A stretch of DNA of 8,072 bases, taken from NCBI GenBank assembly GCA_017958895.1, contig JAGDBT010000146.1, forward strand, positions 1-8,072, in the 5' to 3' direction. The translations under genes were made by a program, and so were the position numbers. Below, in pieces: positions 1 to 6,478 of this stretch (the first letter of the stretch is position 1; every line of letters begins with the position of its first letter). Under the pieces are notes generated by a model. The model worked only from the letters and a program-made list of their open reading frames with translations, was not told where the DNA came from and ran no database searches. This DNA comes from Alphaproteobacteria bacterium. Lineage in GTDB: Bacteria; Pseudomonadota; Alphaproteobacteria; RF32; CAG-239.

Positions 1-380
1 GCTCTATTTTAATTACCACCTCACGTCGTACCGGCAGCGAAGCCGAAAAGATAATTATGGATGCCCTGAAAGATATTCCGCAATACACTTTCTTGTGGGG
101 TGATACGAGCGAGAACCCTTATGAAGGTTTTTTGGCTTGTGCCGATAATATAATCGTTACGGCCGATTCCGTTTCTATGTGTTGTGAGGCAACCGGCACC
201 GGCAAACCGGTTTATTTGTTTGTCGGCAGTTGGCTTACTCCAAAGCATTTTCGTTTTGCCGATTCTTTATTGAAAAACAAGTGTGCCGTACTGCTCGGAG
301 AGGCTGAAAACACTTCTTTCACGCCGCAAAAAAGCTTAAATGCCGCCGCCGAAATTGCCGAAATGATAAAAAAACTCTAA
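1..380 (+). CDS. ELM1-family (DUF1022-type) protein, 3' end only
   Basis: This is the C-terminal 125 residues of a gene that starts before the window; the reading frame is open from base 3 and stops at 378-380. The fragment begins with ITTSRRTGSEAE and continues with ADNIIVTADSVSMCCEA and TGKPVYLF. These resemble the conserved C-terminal half of the ELM1/DUF1022 family, which has a GT-B glycosyltransferase-like fold and is named after the plant mitochondrial fission factor ELM1. The bacterial role is not settled; a sugar transferase acting on the cell envelope is often assumed. An internal ATG at base 57 is not a credible start, because the family motif lies upstream of it in frame. Its stop codon overlaps the stop codon of the convergent yejB (377-379). 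No terminator hairpin is visible at this junction. The family call is from recalled motifs; a true function is not claimed. Confidence 0.8.
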   Translation, partial: SILITTSRRTGSEAEKIIMDALKDIPQYTFLWGDTSENPYEGFLACADNIIVTADSVSMCCEATGTGKPVYLFVGSWLTPKHFRFADSLLKNKCAVLLGEAENTSFTPQKSLNAAAEIAEMIKKL

Positions 381-1450
381 TCAAAATTTATGCGCGGATC
401 AACCAGAGAATAGGTTATATCGCTTATCAGTTTTAAGACCAAACCCAACAAAGCAAAGATATATAATGTACCGAAAACTACCGGATAATCTCGGGTGGTA
501 ATTGCTTCATATCCTAACAAACCGAGCCCGTTGAGTGAAAAAATAACTTCAATCAACAGTGAACCTGTAAAAAGCATCTTGATTAAAAGCGATGGGAATC
601 CGGCAATAATAATCAACATGGCATTTCTGAAAACATGCCCGTAAAGAATTTTGTTTTCCGGCACTCCTTTGGCACGCGCCGTCAAAACATATTGCTTGTT
701 AATTTCATCCAAAAACGAATTTTTAGTCAGCATGGTTAAACCCGCAAAACCGCCGATTACCATCGTCAAAACCGGCAAAGTTATGTGCCAGAAATAATCC
801 TTTATACGCGCCAACCAATTTAAGCTTTCCCAATTATCCGAAACCAAACCCCGCAGCGGAAACCATTGCCAATAAATGCCGCCGGCAAAAAACACTATAA
901 AGAAAACCGCCAGCAAAAATACCGGCATGGCCGAACCGATAATAATGGCAAAAGAACTGGCAATATCAAATTTTGAGCCGTCGTGTTGCGCTTTTTTTAT
1001 GCCCAGCGGTATGGCAATAAGATAAATCAAAAGTGTTGACCACAAACCCAAAGAAATCGAAACCGGCAAACCTTCTTTAATCAATTGGATTATCGTTTTG
1101 TCGCGATAATAACTTTTACCTAAATCAAAAAACAAATAATCCTTTATCATTTTACCGTAACGATAATACCACGGCTTATCAAAACCGAACTGTTGTTCCA
1201 AAGCCTTTATTAAATCTTCCGGCACTCCCTGTGCCCCCACATATTTGGAATTTGAAGAATCGGCCGCATTATTGATTTCCGCCGTTGAAGTCAGTTGAGA
1301 TTTCGCATCGGTATTCATGCCCCGATATTGCGCCAAAACATAATCAACCGGTCCGCCCGGTGCTAGCTGAATTATGGCGAAATTTACCGTAATTATTCCC
1401 CATAGGGTTAACGGAATCAGCAACAATCTTTTTAATATATATTGTCTCAT
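377..1450 (-). CDS. yejB: YejB-type oligopeptide/microcin C ABC transporter inner-membrane permease
   Basis: This 357-aa protein is a permease of the binding-protein-dependent (DppB/OppB) class. It closely resembles YejB, which with YejE and the ATPase YejF imports peptides (and microcin C in enterobacteria) delivered by YejA. The N-terminus MRQYILKRLLLIPLTLWGI followed by QLAPGGPVDYVLAQ is typical of YejB, and the length is near the family norm of about 360. Hydrophobic segments fall at about residues 9-29, 130-150, 165-190, 230-245, 275-300 and 325-345. The ATPase-contacting loop contains TARAKGVPENKILYGHVFRN, and the C-terminus reads NGLGLLGYEAITTRDYPVVF, then ends DPRINFD; both are YejB hallmarks. 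The ATG overlaps the yejA stop in an ATGA (1447-1450), indicating translational coupling. Downstream, the expected yejE is absent: the stop codon abuts and overlaps that of the convergent ELM1-family gene. Confidence 0.93.
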   Translation of the reverse strand: MRQYILKRLLLIPLTLWGIITVNFAIIQLAPGGPVDYVLAQYRGMNTDAKSQLTSTAEINNAADSSNSKYVGAQGVPEDLIKALEQQFGFDKPWYYRYGKMIKDYLFFDLGKSYYRDKTIIQLIKEGLPVSISLGLWSTLLIYLIAIPLGIKKAQHDGSKFDIASSFAIIIGSAMPVFLLAVFFIVFFAGGIYWQWFPLRGLVSDNWESLNWLARIKDYFWHITLPVLTMVIGGFAGLTMLTKNSFLDEINKQYVLTARAKGVPENKILYGHVFRNAMLIIIAGFPSLLIKMLFTGSLLIEVIFSLNGLGLLGYEAITTRDYPVVFGTLYIFALLGLVLKLISDITYSLVDPRINFD

Positions 1451-3240
1451 TGTCTAATCCACCAAGTAAACGGTTGAAAACCGGTTTTAATGTTTGTCTG
1501 CGGTTGCCCGAACTTATCCCAATAAGCCACTCTGGAATATGGAGAATACCACTGAAAAATCATATAGTTTTCCGCTAAAAGCACTCTATCCAAAGCTTTA
1601 ACATAGGCCACATAATCCTCTTTTTCCTGTGCCGAAATCAACCCTTTAATCAAATCATCGACCACCGGATTTTTAATGCCTATTATATTGTTACTGCCCT
1701 TTATGTCAGCCGATTCGCTTCCCCAATAATCTCTTTGTTCGTTGCCCGGCAATTCGGAAACCCGATAAGAAATTATGGCCATATCAAAATCAAAATTATC
1801 CAACCTGTTCTTAAATATGTTCACTTCCAAATTGCGAAACACCGCTTTTATGCCGATTTTGCGCAGATTTTCCAAAAACGGTAACATAACTTTGGTAAAA
1901 GTCGCTCCGTTGGCAGAGTTACTCAATATTTCTATTTCAAGCGGTTTGCCGGTTTGCAAATCGGTCATTTTGCCGTTTACAAAATCATATCCGGCCTCTT
2001 TCAAAAGTGCTACGGCTTTTTTTAGATTTTCCCGCGCGTCATAAATATCGGGATTGACCGTTAACTCAAAAGGTTTTGCAAAAATTTCCGGTGGCAATTT
2101 GTCTTTATATTGTTGCAATATTTCCGCTTCTTTGCCCTGCGGCAAACCGGTTGCTTCCATGCCGGTGTTCGTGAAATAACTGAACAAGCGCTTATATTGC
2201 CTGTAAAACAATTTTTCGTTTGCCCATTCAAAATTAAAGGCCAAATCAAGCGCCTTGCGCACACGGCGGTCCTTAAACTTATCGCGCCTGATGTTAAAAG
2301 CAAAATTTTGCAAAGTTGCCGGTTCGTTATGCTCTATACTTTCTTTAATGATTTTGCCGGATTTTACCAACTCATTGTCGTATCCGGTCATCCAAATCTT
2401 GGCAATATATTCTTCCCGAACATCTATGTTTCCGGCAAATAAAGCTTGCAGGGTTACCGTTGTATCCTGATAATAATCGTAACGAATGGTTTCAAAATTA
2501 TAAAATCCGCGTCTTACCGGCAGATTGTTGCCCCAATAATCAGGATTTTTTTGCAGTTCCACAAATTTATTTACCTGAAAATCCTTTACCAGATACGGGC
2601 CGCTCCCCAAAGGAACTTCCAAAGACGGTTTATCAAACTCTTTGTCTTGCCAGTATTTTTCCGAAAAAATCGCAAACTGCGCCAAAATCATCGGCAATTC
2701 TTTATTGTTGCTTTCTTTCTTAAAATAAAAACGGACTTCCCTGTCGCTGATTTTTTCTACTCGTTCAACATCTCCGTAATACATACGATATATAGGCGAA
2801 CCTTTTTCCGTAATAGCCTTAAAACTGAACATCACATCATCGGCCGAAACTTTTGAGCCGTCAGAAAAGCGCGCTGCCGGGTTTAAGATAAAGCCTACAT
2901 AAGACTTATCTTCCGGCAAATCAAATTTTTCCGCCAACAAAGGATACACCGTGAAAGGATCATCGGCCGGCGAAAATCCCAACGATTCAAAACTCAAAGC
3001 CGCCACAAAACTTGCCGCTACGCCCTTAAAAATATATGGATTGAAATTATCAAAAGTTCCATAAGCCGGCAACACCATTTTACCGCCCTGCGGAGCGGCG
3101 GGATTTACATAATCAAAAGCCTTAAAACCCGTTGCATACTTGGACTCTCCGTAAAGAGCTATTCTATCATAAACTTTCGCCGATGATACATTTACCGACA
3201 ACAATAAGAAAATCAAGCTACTGACGATAATTTTCTTCAT
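1447..3240 (-). CDS. yejA: YejA-type periplasmic oligopeptide-binding protein (SBP family 5)
   Basis: This 597-aa solute-binding protein captures peptides in the periplasm and hands them to the YejB-containing permease. It belongs to the extracellular solute-binding family 5 (DppA/OppA group). The frame is open up to an ATG at 3366, but I choose 3238-3240. From there the protein starts MKKIIVSSLIFLLLSVNVSS, a clean Sec signal peptide (likely cleavage after SSA, residue 21); the 42 residues before it are basic, unlike any exported N-terminus, and lie inside the upstream gene. The mature part begins VYDRIALYGESKYATGF and FDYVNPAAPQGGK, the YejA signature. Later motifs include PLGSGPYLV, NPDYWG, AKIWMTGYD, FKDRRVRKALDLAFNFEW and SYFTNTGMEATGLP. 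The start lies 23 nt inside the preceding 432-aa gene and its Shine-Dalgarno is weak (GGTTGGAC), so translation probably depends on coupling. Substrate in this organism is not determined. Confidence 0.93.
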   Translation of the reverse strand: MKKIIVSSLIFLLLSVNVSSAKVYDRIALYGESKYATGFKAFDYVNPAAPQGGKMVLPAYGTFDNFNPYIFKGVAASFVAALSFESLGFSPADDPFTVYPLLAEKFDLPEDKSYVGFILNPAARFSDGSKVSADDVMFSFKAITEKGSPIYRMYYGDVERVEKISDREVRFYFKKESNNKELPMILAQFAIFSEKYWQDKEFDKPSLEVPLGSGPYLVKDFQVNKFVELQKNPDYWGNNLPVRRGFYNFETIRYDYYQDTTVTLQALFAGNIDVREEYIAKIWMTGYDNELVKSGKIIKESIEHNEPATLQNFAFNIRRDKFKDRRVRKALDLAFNFEWANEKLFYRQYKRLFSYFTNTGMEATGLPQGKEAEILQQYKDKLPPEIFAKPFELTVNPDIYDARENLKKAVALLKEAGYDFVNGKMTDLQTGKPLEIEILSNSANGATFTKVMLPFLENLRKIGIKAVFRNLEVNIFKNRLDNFDFDMAIISYRVSELPGNEQRDYWGSESADIKGSNNIIGIKNPVVDDLIKGLISAQEKEDYVAYVKALDRVLLAENYMIFQWYSPYSRVAYWDKFGQPQTNIKTGFQPFTWWIRQ

Positions 3241-4516
3241 CTGTCCAACCGCCGAATGGATATACCAAATCTTCCTCTTCTTCTTTCCGAGCAACCGGCT
3301 CTGCCGGTTTTTTCTCTTCTGCAAATAAAGGTTCAAATTTATCAAAATTTCTGCCCGGCACTTCATCGTTTCCGTTATTATCGCTTTCTCTTGAGGCCCG
3401 CAAACTTTGTAAGGTGTCCTCCAATTTTCCGAAACTCGGTGATGGTTCCGCCGTCACGGGTTTTTCGAAATAATTTTGCGGTTCAGCCGACAGGGACGGA
3501 CTGCTATCTTGCGGTTCGTCTTCGCCCTGAAAACTGTTATGCAGAGCCTTAAAGAACGGATCATCAACGGTTTCGCTATGCATTTCTTCCGCCGGTTTTG
3601 ATTTTTTGAAGATATTCAAGCGCGAAAACAATGAAGTCTGCGGCATTTTATCCTCTGCAAAAGCATCTTCTCTTTCTTCATCGGTTAAATCGACATGCAC
3701 AATACTTTCTTCCGCTTTAGGTTCTTCCATGGTGGCTAATTTAAGCGCCGAAGCATATTCATTGGTTTTTTGCACTGCCGAAACGCCGACAAACTTTTCT
3801 TCTTCCTTAGGGAATTTTTCCTGAATATCTTCACCGAACGGGGCAATAAGCGAATAAACTTTACCGAAAACTCCGGCTTCAATCATATTTATAAACACTC
3901 TGTCTCTGTCGTGTCTTTCCAAAAGTTGCAACAAATTCTGATAACGTGAACAAAATTCCAACAAAGAGCCTCTGAAAACTTTATCTCTGTCAACTTTTTC
4001 CTTTACCCAGGCATTAAAGGTATTTTGATTTTTGCCGGCTTCAACCACCGCTTTTCCCAACGCCCAACGCTCGCCACGGCGAACTCTTTGCCAAAGCTGA
4101 TCAAGCTGCGATGACGAAGCTATATTGCAACGTTGAATAACCTCTCCCAAGGCTTCATTCATATCGTTGATAAACACATCAAACTTATTAAGTACAAAGC
4201 CGTCTTTAATTTCATGCTCGGCATCAAGCATCACTCTGACCACCAAATCGGTATAATCTTGATTTTTTTGCAATTGATTCAACAATTCGCTTTGTTTGCG
4301 GTTAAGGCTGCGATTATTCAAAAATTGATTGATATATCCGAACACCGCCCAAATAACAAAAATCGGCAGAAAAATTGCGCAAGTATACATCAACATAAGT
4401 TGAATATCTTGTGAAAACAAACCGCCGTCGGACAGCTTGTTATGCACAAACATCAACGAATAAATCAACCAAAAAGCCGACGAAAAAACCGCTGTAAAAA
4501 AACTAAATAACAACAT
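3218..4516 (-). CDS. Unrecognised two-helix membrane protein with acidic C-terminal tail
   Basis: I do not recognise this 432-aa protein. Two hydrophobic segments are visible, at about residues 2-24 and 37-60. The positive stretch after the second (NNRSLNRKQ) suggests that both ends lie in the cytoplasm. Residues about 68-235 form a charged, probably helical domain containing WQRVRRGERWALGKAVVEAG and LLERHDRDRVFINMIEAGVF. From about 236 to the end the chain is rich in E, D, S, P and K and looks disordered; it ends in the aromatic-rich GGWTDEENYRQ. The start ATG (4514-4516) has an AAAGG Shine-Dalgarno at 4524-4528 with a 7-nt spacer. The last 23 nt overlap the start of yejA, so it is the first visible gene of the operon with yejAB. 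A scaffold or accessory factor for the transporter is possible but is inference only; chance operon membership is equally open. Confidence 0.85.
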   Translation of the reverse strand: MLLFSFFTAVFSSAFWLIYSLMFVHNKLSDGGLFSQDIQLMLMYTCAIFLPIFVIWAVFGYINQFLNNRSLNRKQSELLNQLQKNQDYTDLVVRVMLDAEHEIKDGFVLNKFDVFINDMNEALGEVIQRCNIASSSQLDQLWQRVRRGERWALGKAVVEAGKNQNTFNAWVKEKVDRDKVFRGSLLEFCSRYQNLLQLLERHDRDRVFINMIEAGVFGKVYSLIAPFGEDIQEKFPKEEEKFVGVSAVQKTNEYASALKLATMEEPKAEESIVHVDLTDEEREDAFAEDKMPQTSLFSRLNIFKKSKPAEEMHSETVDDPFFKALHNSFQGEDEPQDSSPSLSAEPQNYFEKPVTAEPSPSFGKLEDTLQSLRASRESDNNGNDEVPGRNFDKFEPLFAEEKKPAEPVARKEEEEDLVYPFGGWTDEENYRQ

Positions 4517-4523
4517 TTATATA

Positions 4524-4528
4524 CCTTT
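4524..4528 (-). promoter_or_regulatory. Ribosome binding site of the 432-aa membrane protein gene
   Basis: On the minus strand the bases read AAAGG, followed by a 7-nt AT-only spacer and the ATG at 4516-4514. This is the best Shine-Dalgarno match upstream of the frame and supports the chosen start. Confidence 0.55.
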
Positions 4529-4529
4529 T

Positions 4530-4580
4530 TTAGCAAAATTAATCTCTGTTAGCGACATTTTACACTCAATTAGCAAATTT
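4530..4580. repeat. Three 11-bp direct repeats, possible operator
   Basis: Three copies of a TTAGC-led 11-mer lie between the divergent genes: TTAGCAAAATT (4530-4540), TTAGCGACATT (4549-4559) and TTAGCAAATTT (4570-4580). The second differs from the first at two positions and the third at one. Start-to-start distances are 19 and 21 bp, about two helical turns, so all copies would face the same side of the DNA. The array sits just upstream of the leftward membrane-protein/yejAB operon and about 100 bp upstream of accA. Arrangement and spacing suggest binding sites for a regulator. The region is AT-rich, so chance similarity in the AT part of the repeat cannot be excluded. Confidence 0.35.
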
Positions 4581-4671
4581 TTTATTAAAAATCGCCGCAA
4601 AGATTAATATCTGCAAAAAAATTCTAAACATTTAAAAAAAAATATGTTAAACTGCAAGGAAATATGTTTAT

Positions 4672-4675
4672 GAGG
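4672..4675 (+). promoter_or_regulatory. Ribosome binding site deciding the accA start
   Basis: GAGG (within ATGAGG) lies 6 nt before the ATG at 4682. Two earlier in-frame ATGs exist at 4664 and 4670. The AAGGA at 4656-4660 is too close to the first (3 nt) and could serve the second (9 nt). The 4682 start is preferred because it gives the short N-terminus usual for AccA. Confidence 0.45.
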
Positions 4676-4681
4676 TTAAAA

Positions 4682-5665
4682 ATGAGCAATACGGAAAAGG
4701 TGGTTCTTGATTTTGAGAAAAAAATCTCGGAGATTGAAGAAAAAATCCAACATTTGCAGGCTATAGCCAAAGATGAAGATTTGGATATCGGGCAAGAAAT
4801 AAAAAAATTGCAAAAAAGTCTGAAAACCGAAATGGAAGAGGTTTATCATCATTTAACCCCTTGGCAAAAAACGCAAATTGCCCGACATCCGGCACGACCG
4901 CATTGTTTGGATTATATCAACGCCCTCATTTCCGACTTTACGATTCTGTCCGGCGACAGACGTTTTGCGGATGACCCTTCCATGGTTTGCGGTATCGGTT
5001 TTTTTGAGAGTGTTCCGGTGGTTATTATCGGACAAGAAAAAGGTAATGATTTGGATTCGCGCATAAAATATAATTTCGGCATGGCCAAGCCGGAAGGTTA
5101 TCGCAAAGCGCAAAGATTGATGGATATGGCTCAAAAATTCAAATTGCCTATTTTAACCTTTGTTGATACGGCCGGCGCTTATCCGGGTATTGATGCCGAA
5201 GCTCGCGGACAGGCAGAAGCCATAGCCGTTACCATAGAAAAATGTTTGCAGGTAAAAACTCCCATAATTTCCACCATTATCGGCGAAGGCGGCTCCGGCG
5301 GTGCCATTGCCATTGCCGTGGCGGACAGAGTTTTGATGCTTGAACATTCAATTTATTCCGTTATTTCACCGGAAGGTTGCGCTTCAATTCTTTGGCGTTC
5401 GGCCGACAAAAACAAAGAAGCCGCCGATGCTTTGCATTTGACGGCTCAAGATTTGAAAAAACTCGGCATTATTGATGAAATAGTCAAAGAACCTCTCGGC
5501 GGTGCTCATCGCGAACCGGTGCAGACTTTTGAAAATTTGCGTCAGGTTTTGAAACAAAAAATTCAAGAATTAACCGCGGTCAATTATGCAAAATTAAAAA
5601 AGCAACGTACCGAAAAATTTATGAAAATAGGCTCGCAATTTATTGTTAAAAAAGAAAAAGATTAA
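4682..5665 (+). CDS. accA: Acetyl-CoA carboxylase carboxyltransferase subunit alpha
   Basis: AccA with AccD forms the carboxyltransferase that moves the carboxyl group from biotin on AccB to acetyl-CoA, giving malonyl-CoA for fatty-acid synthesis in the cytoplasm. From the chosen start the protein has 327 residues, near the family norm of about 320. The N-terminal helical part carries LDFEKKISEIEEKI and the conserved ARHPARPHCLDYI. The crotonase-like core contains YNFGMAKPEGYRKAQRLMD, then TFVDTAGAYPGIDAEARGQA, then the glycine-rich IIGEGGSGGAIAIAVADR and SVISPEGCASILWR, all diagnostic of AccA. The C-terminus is lysine-rich. Two in-frame ATGs at 4664 and 4670 would add 6 or 4 residues. The gene is first on the plus strand after the divergent spacer (147 nt between the outermost ATGs); no consensus promoter stands out there. 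No accD, accB or accC is in the window. Confidence 0.96.
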   Translation: MSNTEKVVLDFEKKISEIEEKIQHLQAIAKDEDLDIGQEIKKLQKSLKTEMEEVYHHLTPWQKTQIARHPARPHCLDYINALISDFTILSGDRRFADDPSMVCGIGFFESVPVVIIGQEKGNDLDSRIKYNFGMAKPEGYRKAQRLMDMAQKFKLPILTFVDTAGAYPGIDAEARGQAEAIAVTIEKCLQVKTPIISTIIGEGGSGGAIAIAVADRVLMLEHSIYSVISPEGCASILWRSADKNKEAADALHLTAQDLKKLGIIDEIVKEPLGGAHREPVQTFENLRQVLKQKIQELTAVNYAKLKKQRTEKFMKIGSQFIVKKEKD

Positions 5666-5694
5666 CCTCCTGTTTTTATTTTATAAAATAATGG

Positions 5695-5724
5695 TTGACA
5701 TTTATTTTTAAGCAGAACTAAAAT
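5695..5724 (+). promoter_or_regulatory. lexA sigma-70-type promoter
   Basis: A perfect -35 hexamer TTGACA (5695-5700) is followed after 18 bp by TAAAAT (5719-5724), a five-of-six match to the -10 consensus. Transcription would start near 5731, leaving a leader of under 20 nt before lexA. The -10 lies entirely between the two half-sites of the SOS box. Confidence 0.8.
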
Positions 5725-5729
5725 AGAAC
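5715..5729 (+). promoter_or_regulatory. Alphaproteobacterial SOS box (LexA operator)
   Basis: The sequence reads GAAC-TAAAATA-GAAC, a direct repeat with exactly 7 bp between half-sites. On the other strand this is GTTC-N7-GTTC, the established LexA operator of Alphaproteobacteria. It covers the -10 of the lexA promoter, so bound LexA would block RNA polymerase: classic autoregulation. It is the only exact GTTC-N7-GTTC or GAAC-N7-GAAC that I found by eye on either strand of the window. Confidence 0.88.
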
Positions 5730-5735
5730 AACTTT

Positions 5736-5742
5736 AGGGAGG
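5736..5742 (+). promoter_or_regulatory. Strong ribosome binding site of lexA
   Basis: AGGGAGG is followed by a 5-nt spacer and the ATG at 5748. It is the strongest Shine-Dalgarno in the window and fixes the lexA start. Confidence 0.75.
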
Positions 5743-5747
5743 TTTTC

Positions 5748-6401
5748 ATGCTTACGGAAAAACAGTATAATCTTTTGATGTATATCAACAAAATTAACCG
5801 CGAAACCGGACAATGTCCGTCTTTTGATGAAATGAAAAAAGCCATCGGTTTAAAATCCAAATCGGGAATACATGCTTTGATAACTTCTTTGGAAGAAAGA
5901 AATTTTATTCGCCGATTGCCTCATAAGGCCCGAGCCTTAGAGGTTATTCGTTTGCCGCGTTTTAAGCCGCAAGCCATTATCGATGAAGAAAAGAAAAGAG
6001 AACAAGCTTTGCAAAACAGTTCCGTGCAAATTCCTTTGTACGGTAAAATTGCGGCCGGAACGCCGATTGAGGCCATAGCCGATGAAACCGAAACAATTTC
6101 CGTGCCTTTTGAAATGGTTTCATATGGTCAGTTTTATGCTTTGACGATTGAGGGTGATTCTATGATTGAGGCCGGAATAATGGACGGCGATACGGCCATA
6201 ATAAGACGGCAAAGCCAAGCCGATAACGGCAAAATAGTGGTTGCTCTTGTAGATGACAAGGAAGCTACCTTAAAAATTTTGCAAAAAAACGGCCCTTATA
6301 TAAAACTTGTTCCTTGTAATAAGGATTATGAAACGCGCATTTTTGATGCCCAAAGAATAAAAATACAAGGCGTTCTTTCCGGGATATTGCGTCGCTATTA
6401 A
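5748..6401 (+). CDS. lexA: LexA, SOS-response repressor and autopeptidase
   Basis: LexA represses DNA-damage genes and cleaves itself when stimulated by RecA filaments. The 217-aa protein begins MLTEKQYNLLMYINK, with a winged helix-turn-helix at about residues 1-65 (PSFDEMKKAIGLKSKSGIHA, then ITSLEERNFIRR). A linker follows at about 66-95. The peptidase domain shows the Ala-Gly cleavage site at A103-G104 in GKIAAGTPIE, the nucleophile S138 in EGDSMIEAGI, and the general-base lysine K176 in EATLKIL, so self-cleavage is expected to be intact. The C-terminus is GVLSGILRRY. The length is slightly above the 202 residues of E. coli LexA, as is common in alphaproteobacteria, with the extra residues in the linker. 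It lies 82 nt after accA with its own promoter, and the SOS box upstream shows autoregulation. A phage repressor is unlikely given the clear LexA DNA-binding domain and the housekeeping context. Confidence 0.96.
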   Translation: MLTEKQYNLLMYINKINRETGQCPSFDEMKKAIGLKSKSGIHALITSLEERNFIRRLPHKARALEVIRLPRFKPQAIIDEEKKREQALQNSSVQIPLYGKIAAGTPIEAIADETETISVPFEMVSYGQFYALTIEGDSMIEAGIMDGDTAIIRRQSQADNGKIVVALVDDKEATLKILQKNGPYIKLVPCNKDYETRIFDAQRIKIQGVLSGILRRY

Positions 6402-6478
6402 ATGTAAATTAACCTTATATGTATCATAATACCCCCAACAATATACGGAAAACCTCTATATAAGCAGGAGATTCAGAT

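Noticed and set aside
1807..1822. GTTC-N8-GTTC inside yejA, resembling an SOS box
   Set aside because: The spacer is 8 bp instead of 7 and it lies in mid-gene, far from any promoter.
2110..2856. Open frames on the plus strand inside yejA (2110-2442, 2446-2856)
   Set aside because: They lie fully antisense to a well-conserved gene, have no recognisable motifs and read as compositional shadows.
3241..3366. Longer N-terminus for YejA from the ATG at 3366
   Set aside because: It would bury a clean signal peptide behind 42 basic residues that are encoded inside the upstream gene in another frame; an exported binding protein would not start that way.
4577..4642. Several A- and T-tracts upstream of accA, possible curved DNA
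   Set aside because: Tract centres are not evenly spaced at the helical repeat, and the region is simply AT-rich; no firm claim can be made by eye.
5676..5691. Perfect 16-bp palindrome TTATTTTATAAAATAA between accA and the lexA -35
   Set aside because: It contains only A and T, so a terminator stem would be very weak and such palindromes arise by chance in AT-rich spacers. It could still be a protein site but has no second support.
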